Of a DNA stretch of 23,026 nt, positions 16,783 through 23,026 are shown piece by piece; positions within the stretch are counted from its first letter, which is position 1; every line of letters begins with the position of its first letter. This DNA is from Colimorpha sp045642445 (lineage in GTDB: Bacteria > Bacteroidota > Bacteroidia > Bacteroidales > P3). The position numbers and the translations under genes were made by a program. The stretch spans positions 1 through 23,026 of the forward strand of contig JAZUIX010000170.1 in assembly GCA_045642445.1 (NCBI GenBank), read 5' to 3'. The notes below the pieces were generated by a model. It was not told where the DNA came from. It ran no database searches and saw only the letters and a list, made by a program, of their open reading frames with translations.

Positions 16783-16811
16783 CAAAAATACTGATATTTT
16801 TCGTATTTTTG
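16783..16811. promoter_or_regulatory. Divergent promoter region (GH20-like gene and phosphatase)
   Basis: Two -7-like elements face apart: TATTTTTG on the minus strand (16783-16790) for the GH20-like gene and TATTTTTG on the plus strand (16804-16811) for the phosphatase gene. Neither has an exact TTTG at -33. The start codons lie 73 bp apart, so the two promoters must overlap. Confidence 0.45.
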
Positions 16812-16829
16812 CAGATTATTTGTCATTCG

Positions 16830-17297
16830 ATGAAAAAAATACTCTTTATTTGTCACGGCAACATCTGCCGCAGCGTTACCGCCGAGTTCGTTATGCGCGA
16901 CCTTGTCATGAAGGCAGGTGTGGCCAACCGCGTCAAAATCGACTCTGCCGCCACCAGCACCGAGGAGATTGGCAACCCCATCTATCCGATGGCACAACGC
17001 ACCTTACAGGCGCACGGCATCATGGGTGCCCGCCATGCCGCACGACAGGTCACACGTGCCGACTATAAGAATTTCGACATGCTGGTGCTGATGGACGAGG
17101 AGAATCTTCGTGGCATCCGTCGCATCATACCTGACGACCCCGAAGGAAAAATATCGCTGCTTCTCGACCACACTGACCCCTCCGACACCTCGCACCACAA
17201 CCGTGATGTGGCCGACCCGTGGTACACCCGCAACTTCGACCAGGCGTGGGAGGACATCACCATTGGCTGCCAGGCCTTGTTGCAGAAAATATTGTAA
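16830..17297 (+). CDS. Low-molecular-weight protein tyrosine phosphatase
   Basis: This 155-residue protein has the P-loop C8-HGNIC-R14-S15 at its N-terminus and the general acid D129 in VADPWY, as in low-molecular-weight tyrosine phosphatases. The start ATG at 16830 puts MKKILFICHGN at the N-terminus, the normal position; a TTG start 21 bp upstream is less likely. Residue 16 is Val where many family members have Pro. Roles in the family include dephosphorylating tyrosine kinases of capsule synthesis, and some members act on arginine phosphate; the sequence does not decide which applies here. The next gene, aat, starts 7 bp after its stop, so the two are probably one transcript, though no functional link is evident. 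Confidence 0.93.
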   Translation: MKKILFICHGNICRSVTAEFVMRDLVMKAGVANRVKIDSAATSTEEIGNPIYPMAQRTLQAHGIMGARHAARQVTRADYKNFDMLVLMDEENLRGIRRIIPDDPEGKISLLLDHTDPSDTSHHNRDVADPWYTRNFDQAWEDITIGCQALLQKIL

Positions 17298-17304
17298 CAA
17301 CGAC

Positions 17305-17991
17305 ATGATCTACCGCCTCGACCCCGAATATTGCGGATTTCCCGACCCCGAGGAAGCCGAACCCGACGGTTTGATAGCCATCGGTGGCGATTTGTCGCCC
17401 GAGCGATTGCTCAACGCTTATTGTTCGGGAATCTTCCCGTGGTTTGAAGATGACGAAAGTCCCATTCTTTGGTGGTCGCTCGACCCCCGTATGGTGTTGT
17501 TTCCCGATGAATTCCGCTACAGCAAAAGCCTCCGTAGGGTGGTCAATTCAAAAAAATTCGAGGTTCGGGTGGACACCTGTTTCCGCGAGGTGATGCTGCA
17601 TTGTGCCTCCGTAGGGCGCGAAGGGCAGGAGGGCACCTGGATAACAGACGAGATGGTCGAGGCATACGTCCGACTCCATACCTTGGGCATCGCCCACAGT
17701 TTTGAAACCTTCTATCAAGGCGAACTTGTGGGAGGCCTTTATGGCGTCTCTGTAGGCAACATCTTTTGTGGCGAATCGATGTTTCACACCATGACCGATG
17801 CCTCAAAAGTGGCATTTGTGCGTTTGGTGGAGTTTTGCCGCAGTCATGATTTTCAGCTTATTGATGCCCAACAAGAAACCGGGCACCTCGCTTCGCTCGG
17901 TGCCCGACCCATCCCTCGCAAAGAATATTTGAAAATTCTCTCCGCCCTCGACTTGAAGCAAACCCTTCGTGGCAGTTGGTCGAAACTGTGA
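17305..17991 (+). CDS. aat: Leucyl/phenylalanyl-tRNA--protein transferase
   Basis: This 228-residue protein transfers Leu or Phe from aminoacyl-tRNA to N-terminal Lys or Arg of proteins, marking them for ClpS/ClpAP degradation (the bacterial N-degron pathway). Typical motifs are present: GIFPWFEDD, ILWWSLDPRMVLFP, GTWITDEMVEAYVRLHTLG, AHSFETF, GGLYGVSVGNIFCGESMF and LIDAQQETGHLASLGA. Length is normal. The start ATG lies 7 bp after the stop of the phosphatase gene, and the frame is open upstream, but MIYRLDPEYCGFPDPEEA is the natural N-terminus. It is followed by a 385-bp repeat-rich gap. Confidence 0.97.
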   Translation: MIYRLDPEYCGFPDPEEAEPDGLIAIGGDLSPERLLNAYCSGIFPWFEDDESPILWWSLDPRMVLFPDEFRYSKSLRRVVNSKKFEVRVDTCFREVMLHCASVGREGQEGTWITDEMVEAYVRLHTLGIAHSFETFYQGELVGGLYGVSVGNIFCGESMFHTMTDASKVAFVRLVEFCRSHDFQLIDAQQETGHLASLGARPIPRKEYLKILSALDLKQTLRGSWSKL

Positions 17992-18046
17992 TAGGGTGGC
18001 AAGAGACAAGGTGGTGCCTCCGTGGTGAAGATGTCGGTTGTTCGAT

Positions 18047-18145
18047 GTAGCGTCGTTGTAGGGTCGCTGTAGCGTCGCTCCAGCGTCGCTTATAGGAGTG
18101 ACCCAGGAGTGACACAATCGTCACCGAGTCGTCACCCTACACGCA
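18047..18145. repeat. Degenerate 11-bp tandem repeats
   Basis: Four 11-bp units (18047-18057, 18058-18068, 18069-18079 and 18080-18090) share GTAGCGTCGCT with few differences. They run into two copies of an AGGAGTGAC-type unit and two of a TCGTCACC-type unit, again about 11 bp apart. No gene is visible in 17992-18194; the stretch between aat and the nhaC remnant is otherwise featureless. Confidence 0.75.
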
Positions 18146-18182
18146 CCAACAGACGAGCGCACAACGGAGGCACTCCGTCAGT

Positions 18183-18206
18183 AATTCCCAATTTTCAATT
18201 TTCAAT
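18183..18206. repeat. ATTTTCA-type repeats at the end of the nhaC remnant
   Basis: About three copies of an octamer-like CAATTTT unit, related to the CAATTCT heptamers at 354-376. On the minus strand this repeat supplies the last codons and the stop of the nhaC 3' remnant (tail ...TEIEN), just as the heptamer repeat does for the radical SAM gene. Confidence 0.7.
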
Positions 18207-18269
18207 CTCTGTTTTGCGGAAGATTTTGTAGCCGAGGAAGGCCACGGCGATGGACATCAGGGGGATAAG
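18195..18269 (-). pseudogene. Remnant copy of the nhaC 3' end
   Basis: On the minus strand this stretch encodes LIPLMSIAVAFLGYKIFRK then TEIEN and a stop. Positions 18212-18260 are identical over 49 bp to 19723-19771, the 3' end of the intact nhaC gene, which reads LSPLMSIAVAFLGYKIFRK with a different tail. The homology weakens upstream of 18260 and there is no start or body, so it is a fragment. It could be the original 3' end of nhaC displaced by insertion of the ATPase gene, or the leftover of a second nhaC-like gene. Confidence 0.85.
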
Positions 18270-18314
18270 AGATGAAATAATTAGAAAAAAATCGGCTATG
18301 TGAAATAAAAATCG

Positions 18315-18322
18315 TATTTTTG
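18315..18322 (+). promoter_or_regulatory. Promoter -7 element of the DUF234-type ATPase
   Basis: TATTTTTG matches TAnnTTTG, 55 bp upstream of the start codon. No TTTG is seen at -33. Transcription would start just before or within the 15-bp repeats that follow. Confidence 0.45.
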
Positions 18323-18325
18323 CAT

Positions 18326-18361
18326 CCGAAATGGCTGTTTCGGAAATGGCTGTTTCGGAAG
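18326..18361 (+). repeat. 15-bp tandem repeat forming leader hairpins
   Basis: Two and a half copies of ATGGCTGTTTCGGAA lie in the predicted leader of the second ATPase gene. CCGAAATGGCTGTTTCGG forms a 6-bp stem with a 6-nt loop, and the second unit can form a similar hairpin, so alternative structures are possible. Confidence 0.7.
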
Positions 18362-18376
18362 TGTAAAATATAGGAT

Positions 18377-19696
18377 ATGAGATTCTACGACAGAGAACAA
18401 GAAATTGATTTCCTACGGGAGACGCGGAAAACAGCAGAGAAAACTGCTCGTTTTACGGTGGTTACGGGCCGCAGACGCATAGGCAAGACGACATTGATAC
18501 GAGAGGCTTATAAGGATGAGCCTTTTGTCTATTTCTTTGTGGCAAGGAAGGCGGAAGCAGAGCTTTGCGAGGTGTTTTTGGAAGAAGTGAGTGAGAAATT
18601 GGGCATCCCTACATTGGGCCACAGTCGCAGTTTCAGTGATGTTTTCCAGTATTTGATGCAGTTGTCGGAGAAGCGGAGCTTCACGTTGGTGATTGACGAG
18701 TTTCAAGATTTCTTCAGGGTGAACAAGGCTGTATTCAGCGAGATGCAGGACATTTGGGACAGATACGAGAAGACGTCGAGGATGAATCTCGTTGTGTGCG
18801 GCAGTATTTACTCGCTGATGCAGAATATTTTTAAGGATAAGAAGGAGCCCTTGTATGGCAGAAATACGGGCGAGTTGAGGGTGAAGCCTTTCAAACCTTC
18901 GGTGTTGAAACAGATTATGGCGGATGCCAAGCCTGGATACAGCCAAGAAGATTTATTGGCGATGTTTACTTTTACGGGCGGTGTGGCTAAATATGTGAAT
19001 CAGTTGGTGGATGCGGAGGCTTTGGACAAGGACAGCATGATTCGGCATATCGTGAGTGAGAATTCGACTTTTTTGAATGAAGGGAAGAATAATTTGATAG
19101 AGGAGTTTGGTAAGGATTATGGGACGTATTTTTCTATCTTGTCGTGTATTGCCCGTGGCAAGAATACCCGCAGTGAGATTGAGGATGTCATTGGTCGCGA
19201 AGTAGGGGGGTATTTGACGAATTTGGAAAAGGAGTATGAATTGATAGGGAAGCGGCAGCCATTGTTTGAAAAGAGTGCCACGAAGAATGTGCGCTATGAA
19301 TTGGATGATGTGTTTTACTCTTTTTGGTTCCGATTTGTGTTTAAATACAATTATATCATCGAAATAGAGAATTATGGCAAATTGCAGGAGATTGTCCGGC
19401 GGGATTACAATATGTTTAGTGGATTGATGTTGGAGCGGTATTTCCACCGTGTTGCCATGGAGTCAGGGGAGTTTACTCGCTTGGGTCGTTGGTGGGATAG
19501 AAAAAGGGAGAATGAGATAGACATGATAGCCGAAGACGAACTCAAAGACTGTGTCACGTTCTTTGAGATTAAGCGTCAGAAGGAGGAGGTCAGTATGGCT
19601 GTGCTGAAACAGAGAGCGGAGGTGTTTCTGAATGCCACGCACGAGTTTAAAGGATATGAGGTATCCTACAAGGGACTGAGTATGGAAGATATGTGA
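18377..19696 (+). CDS. AAA ATPase of the ATPase_2/DUF234 type
   Basis: This 439-residue protein has a P-loop ATPase domain of the ATPase_2 (archaeal-type) family, with Walker A G31-RRRI-G36-K37-T38 and Walker B LVIDEFQD (D107, E108), and a DUF234-like C-terminal domain. The latter carries E380-I-D382 and FFEIK (E397, K399), spaced like a PD-(D/E)xK nuclease core. Function is unknown for the family. Its A/T-rich codons differ by eye from the GC-richer genes around it. The stop codon lies 3 bp from the stop of the convergent nhaC gene, with no terminator between. On its other side is a 49-bp copy of the nhaC 3' end, so it looks like an inserted cassette. It is a different ATPase family from the one at 10955-12223. 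Confidence 0.9.
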   Translation: MRFYDREQEIDFLRETRKTAEKTARFTVVTGRRRIGKTTLIREAYKDEPFVYFFVARKAEAELCEVFLEEVSEKLGIPTLGHSRSFSDVFQYLMQLSEKRSFTLVIDEFQDFFRVNKAVFSEMQDIWDRYEKTSRMNLVVCGSIYSLMQNIFKDKKEPLYGRNTGELRVKPFKPSVLKQIMADAKPGYSQEDLLAMFTFTGGVAKYVNQLVDAEALDKDSMIRHIVSENSTFLNEGKNNLIEEFGKDYGTYFSILSCIARGKNTRSEIEDVIGREVGGYLTNLEKEYELIGKRQPLFEKSATKNVRYELDDVFYSFWFRFVFKYNYIIEIENYGKLQEIVRRDYNMFSGLMLERYFHRVAMESGEFTRLGRWWDRKRENEIDMIAEDELKDCVTFFEIKRQKEEVSMAVLKQRAEVFLNATHEFKGYEVSYKGLSMEDM

Positions 19697-19699
19697 TGC

Positions 19700-21148
19700 C
19701 TATTCGCTCGGGGCGGTGTCGTTTTTGCGGAAGATTTTGTAGCCGAGGAAGGCCACGGCGATGGACATCAGCGGCGAGAGGAGGTTGAAAAAGCAGTAGG
19801 GCAAATATTCCAATGTCGGCACCTTGAGCACTAACGACTGGGTCATGCCGCATGAGTTCCAGGGTATCAACACAGAGGTCACGGTGGCGGCATCTTCGGT
19901 GGATCGGCTCAAGAGGCGGTTTTCAAAACCTTTGTCTTTGTAGAGCTTTTTGAAAAGTCCTCCCGTGAGGACGATGCTGAGGTATTGGTCGCCCGTCACC
20001 ATATTGGCCATCACGCCCGTAGCCACGGTGCTGCTCACCAACGAACGACGTCCGGTGATAAGTCGGCTAAGGGCATTGGTGAGGCTTTGCATCATTCCGC
20101 TGCCTGTCATCAATCCGCCAAAGGTGGCGGCACAAAAGATGAGGAACACAGTGTTCAGTACGCCGCCCATGCCTCGGGTGGACACAAGGTCGTTGAGGCT
20201 CTCAACCCCTGTGTCTATCGAGGTGCTTCCATAGATGCTCCGCATCAAACCGCCAAAAATGTTGCCGTTGCCTATGGAGGTCACGATGTCGGGTTGGGCG
20301 AAGAGCGCCACGATGCCTGCCACGAGGGCTGACAAAAACAAGGTGATTGCGGCGGGGAGGCGTAGCAGTATGAGCACCATGGTGAACAGCGGCACCAAGA
20401 GCAGCCAGAGGCTGATGTTGAAACTGTTTTGCAGACCTTCAGATATGGCCAGGGTTTGAACCGCCATGTCGTTGGGGTGGGTGAGGCTTGCTATGAGGAA
20501 AACAATCAGGGCGATAGAGAATGAGGGAATGGTGGTGATAAGCATGTAGCGGATGTGGGTGAAAAGCGGCACTTCGCCCACCGAAGAGGCAAGCACAGTG
20601 GTGTCGGAGAGGGGCGAAATCTTGTCGCCGAAATAGGCGCCCGAGATTATCGCACCTGCTGTCCACCCCACCGAATAACCCAAAGCCATACCTATGCCTA
20701 TCAAGGCGATGCCGATGGTGGCAATGGTTGTCCAAGAACTACCCGTCATGAGTGACACCAAGGCACATATCAGGCAGGTAACGAACAAAAATATGCCGGG
20801 CGTTATCACTTTCAAACCATAATATATAAGGGTTGGCACCACACCGCTCACCATCCAGCTGCCCGAGATGGCTCCGATGAGGAAGAGTATGATGATGGCG
20901 GAGGATATTGACTTGATATTCTCGACAATAGCCCCCTCCAAGGTTGCCCAAGGGGTTTTGTAGCCAAGCATGGCGATGGCCACCACTACCCCCGAGGCAA
21001 ACAGCAGAGCCGTCTGGCTGCCTCCTTCAAGGGCGTCGGAGCCGAAATTGCGTATCACAAACACCAATAAGGCTATCAGCACCCCGAAAGGCACCAATGC
21101 CATCGCCCAATGCACTTTGGGATTATTGTCGTTTTGCAGATCACTCAT
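19700..21148 (-). CDS. nhaC: NhaC-family transporter, possibly a methionine carrier
   Basis: This 482-residue integral membrane protein has about eleven or twelve hydrophobic segments and the NhaC-family signature around MTGSSWTTIATIGIALIGIG and SGAYFGDKISPLSDTTVLAS. The family name refers to Na+/H+ antiport, but the superfamily also includes MetT methionine transporters. The ATG lies inside the end of metK (8-bp overlap), so translation is probably coupled to metK, and the pair lies behind a SAM-II-like riboswitch. That context favours methionine uptake over pH homeostasis; this is inference. The last 49 bp of conserved C-terminal coding sequence are duplicated at 18212-18260. The tail after the duplicated part (NDTAPSE) differs from that of the remnant. 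Confidence 0.88.
   Translation of the reverse strand: MSDLQNDNNPKVHWAMALVPFGVLIALLVFVIRNFGSDALEGGSQTALLFASGVVVAIAMLGYKTPWATLEGAIVENIKSISSAIIILFLIGAISGSWMVSGVVPTLIYYGLKVITPGIFLFVTCLICALVSLMTGSSWTTIATIGIALIGIGMALGYSVGWTAGAIISGAYFGDKISPLSDTTVLASSVGEVPLFTHIRYMLITTIPSFSIALIVFLIASLTHPNDMAVQTLAISEGLQNSFNISLWLLLVPLFTMVLILLRLPAAITLFLSALVAGIVALFAQPDIVTSIGNGNIFGGLMRSIYGSTSIDTGVESLNDLVSTRGMGGVLNTVFLIFCAATFGGLMTGSGMMQSLTNALSRLITGRRSLVSSTVATGVMANMVTGDQYLSIVLTGGLFKKLYKDKGFENRLLSRSTEDAATVTSVLIPWNSCGMTQSLVLKVPTLEYLPYCFFNLLSPLMSIAVAFLGYKIFRKNDTAPSE
19723..19771. repeat. 49-bp direct repeat, right copy (within nhaC)
   Basis: Identical to 18212-18260 and in the same orientation. The two copies bracket the second ATPase gene; the repeat period is 1511 bp. 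This copy is coding (the C-terminus of NhaC). Confidence 0.93.
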
Positions 21149-22406
21149 GATTTAAGTCGAATGTCTCTTTGATTTTATCCACATAATCCAGTTTCTCCCA
21201 AGCGAAGAAATCCACCATCTTCTTGTATTCCTTGCCGTTGGCATCGAACATCGTGACCTCGGCGCTGTAGGGGTCGCGACCGATATGGCCGTAAGCTGCG
21301 GTGGGGCGGAAGATTGGATTCTTCAACCCGAAACGCTGGATGATGGCGTAGGGGCGCATGTCGAAAATCTGGCCGATTTTGCGGGCAATGTCGCCGTCGC
21401 TCATATCCACATGGCTGGAACCGTAGGTGTTGACATAAAGTCCCACAGGTTCGGCCACTCCGATGGCGTATGCCACCTGCACAAGCACCTCGTCGCACAC
21501 ACCCGCTGCCACCATGTTCTTGGCAATATGGCGTGTGGCGTATGCTGCCGAGCGGTCCACTTTGGAGGCATCCTTGCCCGAAAAAGCTCCGCCACCGTGT
21601 GCTCCGCGACCACCGTATGTGTCAACGATAATCTTGCGACCCGTGAGGCCTGTGTCGCCGTGAGGCCCTCCGATAACGAACTTACCCGTGGGATTAACAA
21701 AAAGTTTGTAGTCGCCTTGGGCGAAAAGGGCTCGGTTGCTGTCGCTGAGGCGTGTCAGCACGCGCGGAATAAGAATATTGCGCACATCGTCGTTGATCCG
21801 TTTCAGCATGGCGCCTTCTTCGTCGAAATCGTCGTGCTGGGTCGAAATCACGATTGTGTCCACCCGTAGGGGCTTGTGGTCGTCGCTGTATTCAATGGTG
21901 ATCTGGCTCTTGGCATCGGGACGCAGATAGGTCATCACCTGCCCCTCTTTGCGGATCTTGCTCAGTTCGATGAGGAAGATGTGCGCCAATGTGATAGGCA
22001 GGGGCATCAGTTCGGGAGTCTCGTTGCAGGCGTATCCAAACATCATGCCCTGGTCGCCAGCGCCTTGCTGCTCCTCGTCGGCACGGCTGACACCCTGGTT
22101 GATGTCGCCGCTTTGGCCGTGGATGGTGGAGAGGATGCCGCACGAGTTCGACTCGAACATGTACTCGCCTTTGGTGTAGCCGATGTTTTTGATCACATCG
22201 CGCACCGTTTCCTGTATCTCGACATATCCGTTGCAGGTAATCTCGCCGCTCACTATGGCCAACCCTGTTGTCACCAGCGTCTCGCAAGCCACATGGCTGT
22301 TGGGGTCGCGGCGAAGAAATTCGTCAAGCAGTGCGTCAGAAATTTGGTCGGCAACCTTGTCAGGATGCCCTTCGGAAACCGATTCAGAGGTGAAATAATA
22401 ACTCAT
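21141..22406 (-). CDS. metK: S-adenosylmethionine synthetase
   Basis: This 421-residue enzyme makes S-adenosylmethionine from methionine and ATP. Motifs: SEGHPDK at 11-17, GAGDQGMMFGY at 116-126 and the P-loop-like GGGAFSGKDASKVDRSAAY at 271-289. The start at 22406 is chosen because MSYYFTSESVSEGHPDK is the family N-terminus; an in-frame start 36 bp upstream would add an unconserved leader. The last bases overlap the start of the NhaC-family gene. The leader carries a predicted SAM-II riboswitch directly behind a good promoter, so the product would repress its own synthesis. Confidence 0.98.
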   Translation of the reverse strand: MSYYFTSESVSEGHPDKVADQISDALLDEFLRRDPNSHVACETLVTTGLAIVSGEITCNGYVEIQETVRDVIKNIGYTKGEYMFESNSCGILSTIHGQSGDINQGVSRADEEQQGAGDQGMMFGYACNETPELMPLPITLAHIFLIELSKIRKEGQVMTYLRPDAKSQITIEYSDDHKPLRVDTIVISTQHDDFDEEGAMLKRINDDVRNILIPRVLTRLSDSNRALFAQGDYKLFVNPTGKFVIGGPHGDTGLTGRKIIVDTYGGRGAHGGGAFSGKDASKVDRSAAYATRHIAKNMVAAGVCDEVLVQVAYAIGVAEPVGLYVNTYGSSHVDMSDGDIARKIGQIFDMRPYAIIQRFGLKNPIFRPTAAYGHIGRDPYSAEVTMFDANGKEYKKMVDFFAWEKLDYVDKIKETFDLNHE

Positions 22407-22476
22407 ACTTTTACTTTTTTGATGTTGAACATAAAAAAGCAAAGATAGGAGAGAAGAGTGATTGTTGGATGAAAAT

Positions 22477-22530
22477 CATGTGTTTAGCATTATTTTTCAG
22501 TGGTTGCAATCATTACAAATCTATCCACTT
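22477..22530 (-). ncRNA. SAM-II riboswitch candidate in the metK leader
   Basis: Read on the minus strand, the leader has a 5-bp P1 stem AGUGG/CCACU (22525-22529 with 22499-22503). The loop carries GAUUU (22517-22521) and UUGCA (22505-22509), and GCUAAA follows P1 (22483-22488). These blocks stand in the order and spacing of the SAM-II (metA) aptamer. The loop AUUG (22507-22510) can pair with UAAU (22489-22492) just before GCUAAA, which is the SAM-II pseudoknot, with sequence different from the alphaproteobacterial examples but still paired. A second short pairing, AUG with CAU, is possible. The predicted transcription start lies within a few bases of P1. No terminator is seen between aptamer and start codon, so control of translation is more likely. 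Confidence 0.75.
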
Positions 22531-22538
22531 TGCGGTTG

Positions 22539-22569
22539 CAAAGATACTACTTTTCTTTTAATCTGCAAA
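22539..22569 (-). promoter_or_regulatory. Promoter of metK-nhaC
   Basis: TATCTTTG (22539-22546) and TTTG (22566-22569) on the minus strand are 19 bp apart, an excellent Bacteroidota promoter. The predicted start at about 22532 makes the riboswitch the very 5' end of the transcript. A second TATCTTTG at 22440-22447 lacks a -33 partner. Confidence 0.75.
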
Positions 22570-22643
22570 TTTTTTTTGTTTGCGTTTGTCTCACATACAA
22601 GATGAAAATTCACGAAAATCTTCCCTACAAGGTTTCCAACGTC

Positions 22644-22811
22644 AATGTCCGCCAATATCCGTTATGCCCATGAATATTTTTATAAACGAGAATATCCGAG
22701 AACTATCGAAGTGTGGTCGCGACCGAATGGGAGTCCCGAAGGGATGCGAAGCACAATGCCCGAGAATTTTCGAAAAAAATTTATGGGCATTCATGGTTAT
22801 TTGCGGACATT
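22644..22811. repeat. 168-bp element with imperfect 37-bp inverted ends
   Basis: The arms 22644-22680 and 22775-22811 are inverted copies matching at about 30 of 37 positions (both begin AATGTCCGC and contain ATGCCCAT). The interior has a 10-bp palindrome GGTCGCGACC and a small TCCC-GAA-GGGA hairpin. There is no convincing ORF; small ORFs across it are not supported. It resembles a MITE or palindromic intergenic repeat. Confidence 0.7.
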
Positions 22812-22887
22812 TTTGTTTTCCTTTTCATGTTTCAATCGGCTGATAAATAATTATTTTAATTTGAAAAAAATCGGGATAAATTAAAAA

Positions 22888-23026
22888 ATGATTATCCGCA
22901 ACGAGGTGAACGTGTCGGCAAAATATTTCCCTAACCCTATTTCCCCCGAAGGGGCCGACTATTTCCCCTCGATAGAGGGCTTTATTTCTTGCCGTCAGGC
23001 AACTTTTTCAAACAATCACCTATATG
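22888..23026 (+). CDS. Possible 5' end of a CDS running off the window
   Basis: An ATG at 22888 opens a frame without stops for 46 codons to the window edge (MIIRNEVNVSAKYFPNPISP...). I do not recognise the protein. The sequence after 22888 is clearly less A/T-rich than the preceding intergenic stretch, which supports a coding start. With 46 residues it stays tentative. Confidence 0.4.
   Translation, partial: MIIRNEVNVSAKYFPNPISPEGADYFPSIEGFISCRQATFSNNHLY

Noticed and set aside
15425..17068. Long plus-strand ORF of 547 codons antisense to the GH20-like gene
   Set aside because: It lies opposite a gene with clear signal peptide and domains, its translation is low-complexity Val/Ala/Gly-rich, and it runs into the phosphatase gene in another frame. 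It is a shadow of codon bias.
22440..22447. Second promoter for metK (TATCTTTG close to the start codon)
   Set aside because: It matches the -7 consensus but has no TTTG at the -33 position, and the leader would be very short. It is only mentioned as a possible bypass of the riboswitch.
22580..22884. Small plus-strand ORFs between metK and the right edge
   Set aside because: They run through the inverted-repeat element in two frames, have no recognisable protein features, and are better explained by the repeat.

Overview
The window reads as a chromosomal segment of a Bacteroidales bacterium (phylum Bacteroidota). The main grounds are: several promoters of the Bacteroidota type (TAnnTTTG at -7, TTTG about 20 bp upstream); a DAHP synthase with a C-terminal chorismate mutase domain, the arrangement known from Porphyromonas and Prevotella; a radical SAM/lipoprotein gene pair of a type known from this phylum; and a TGS-domain uridine kinase-like protein. 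Family or genus cannot be fixed from the sequence alone.

Layout. 1-363 has no gene but holds a regular array of short hairpins. 364-3022 (minus) is a three-gene unit: DAHP synthase/chorismate mutase, a lipoprotein, and a radical SAM/SPASM enzyme. It is bounded on both sides by heptamer repeats and a GC-rich 11-mer. 3224-3828 (minus) is rplU-rpmA with promoter and terminator. 4076-7494 (minus) is recN followed by a secreted M23 peptidase. 7613-10642 (minus) is a very large secreted Sel1-repeat protein. 10955-12223 (plus) is an AAA ATPase of the DUF4143 type preceded by four 23-bp tandem repeats. 12367-14055 (plus) is the uridine kinase-like protein, converging on a GH20-like glycoside hydrolase (14114-16756, minus) across a shared terminator. 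16830-17991 (plus) holds a low-molecular-weight tyrosine phosphatase and aat. 17992-18376 is a repeat-rich gap. 18377-19696 (plus) is a second ATPase, of the ATPase_2/DUF234 type. 19700-22406 (minus) is metK-nhaC. The right end holds an inverted-repeat element and the start of an ORF running off the edge.

Most notable points. (1) The metK leader looks like a SAM-II riboswitch starting at or next to the predicted transcription start. Because metK overlaps the NhaC-family transporter gene, the transporter may be a methionine carrier (MetT-like) rather than a Na+/H+ antiporter. (2) A perfect 49-bp copy of the 3' end of nhaC lies on the far side of the second ATPase gene, so the ATPase sits between two nhaC 3' ends, as if a cassette had inserted there and restored the reading frame. 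(3) The two ATPases belong to different families, yet both carry a D...ExK nuclease-like C-terminus and both have short tandem repeats with a GTT(G/T)CGGAA core directly upstream. (4) The radical SAM/lipoprotein pair is a peptide-modification-like system of unknown product, here in one apparent operon with aromatic amino acid biosynthesis.
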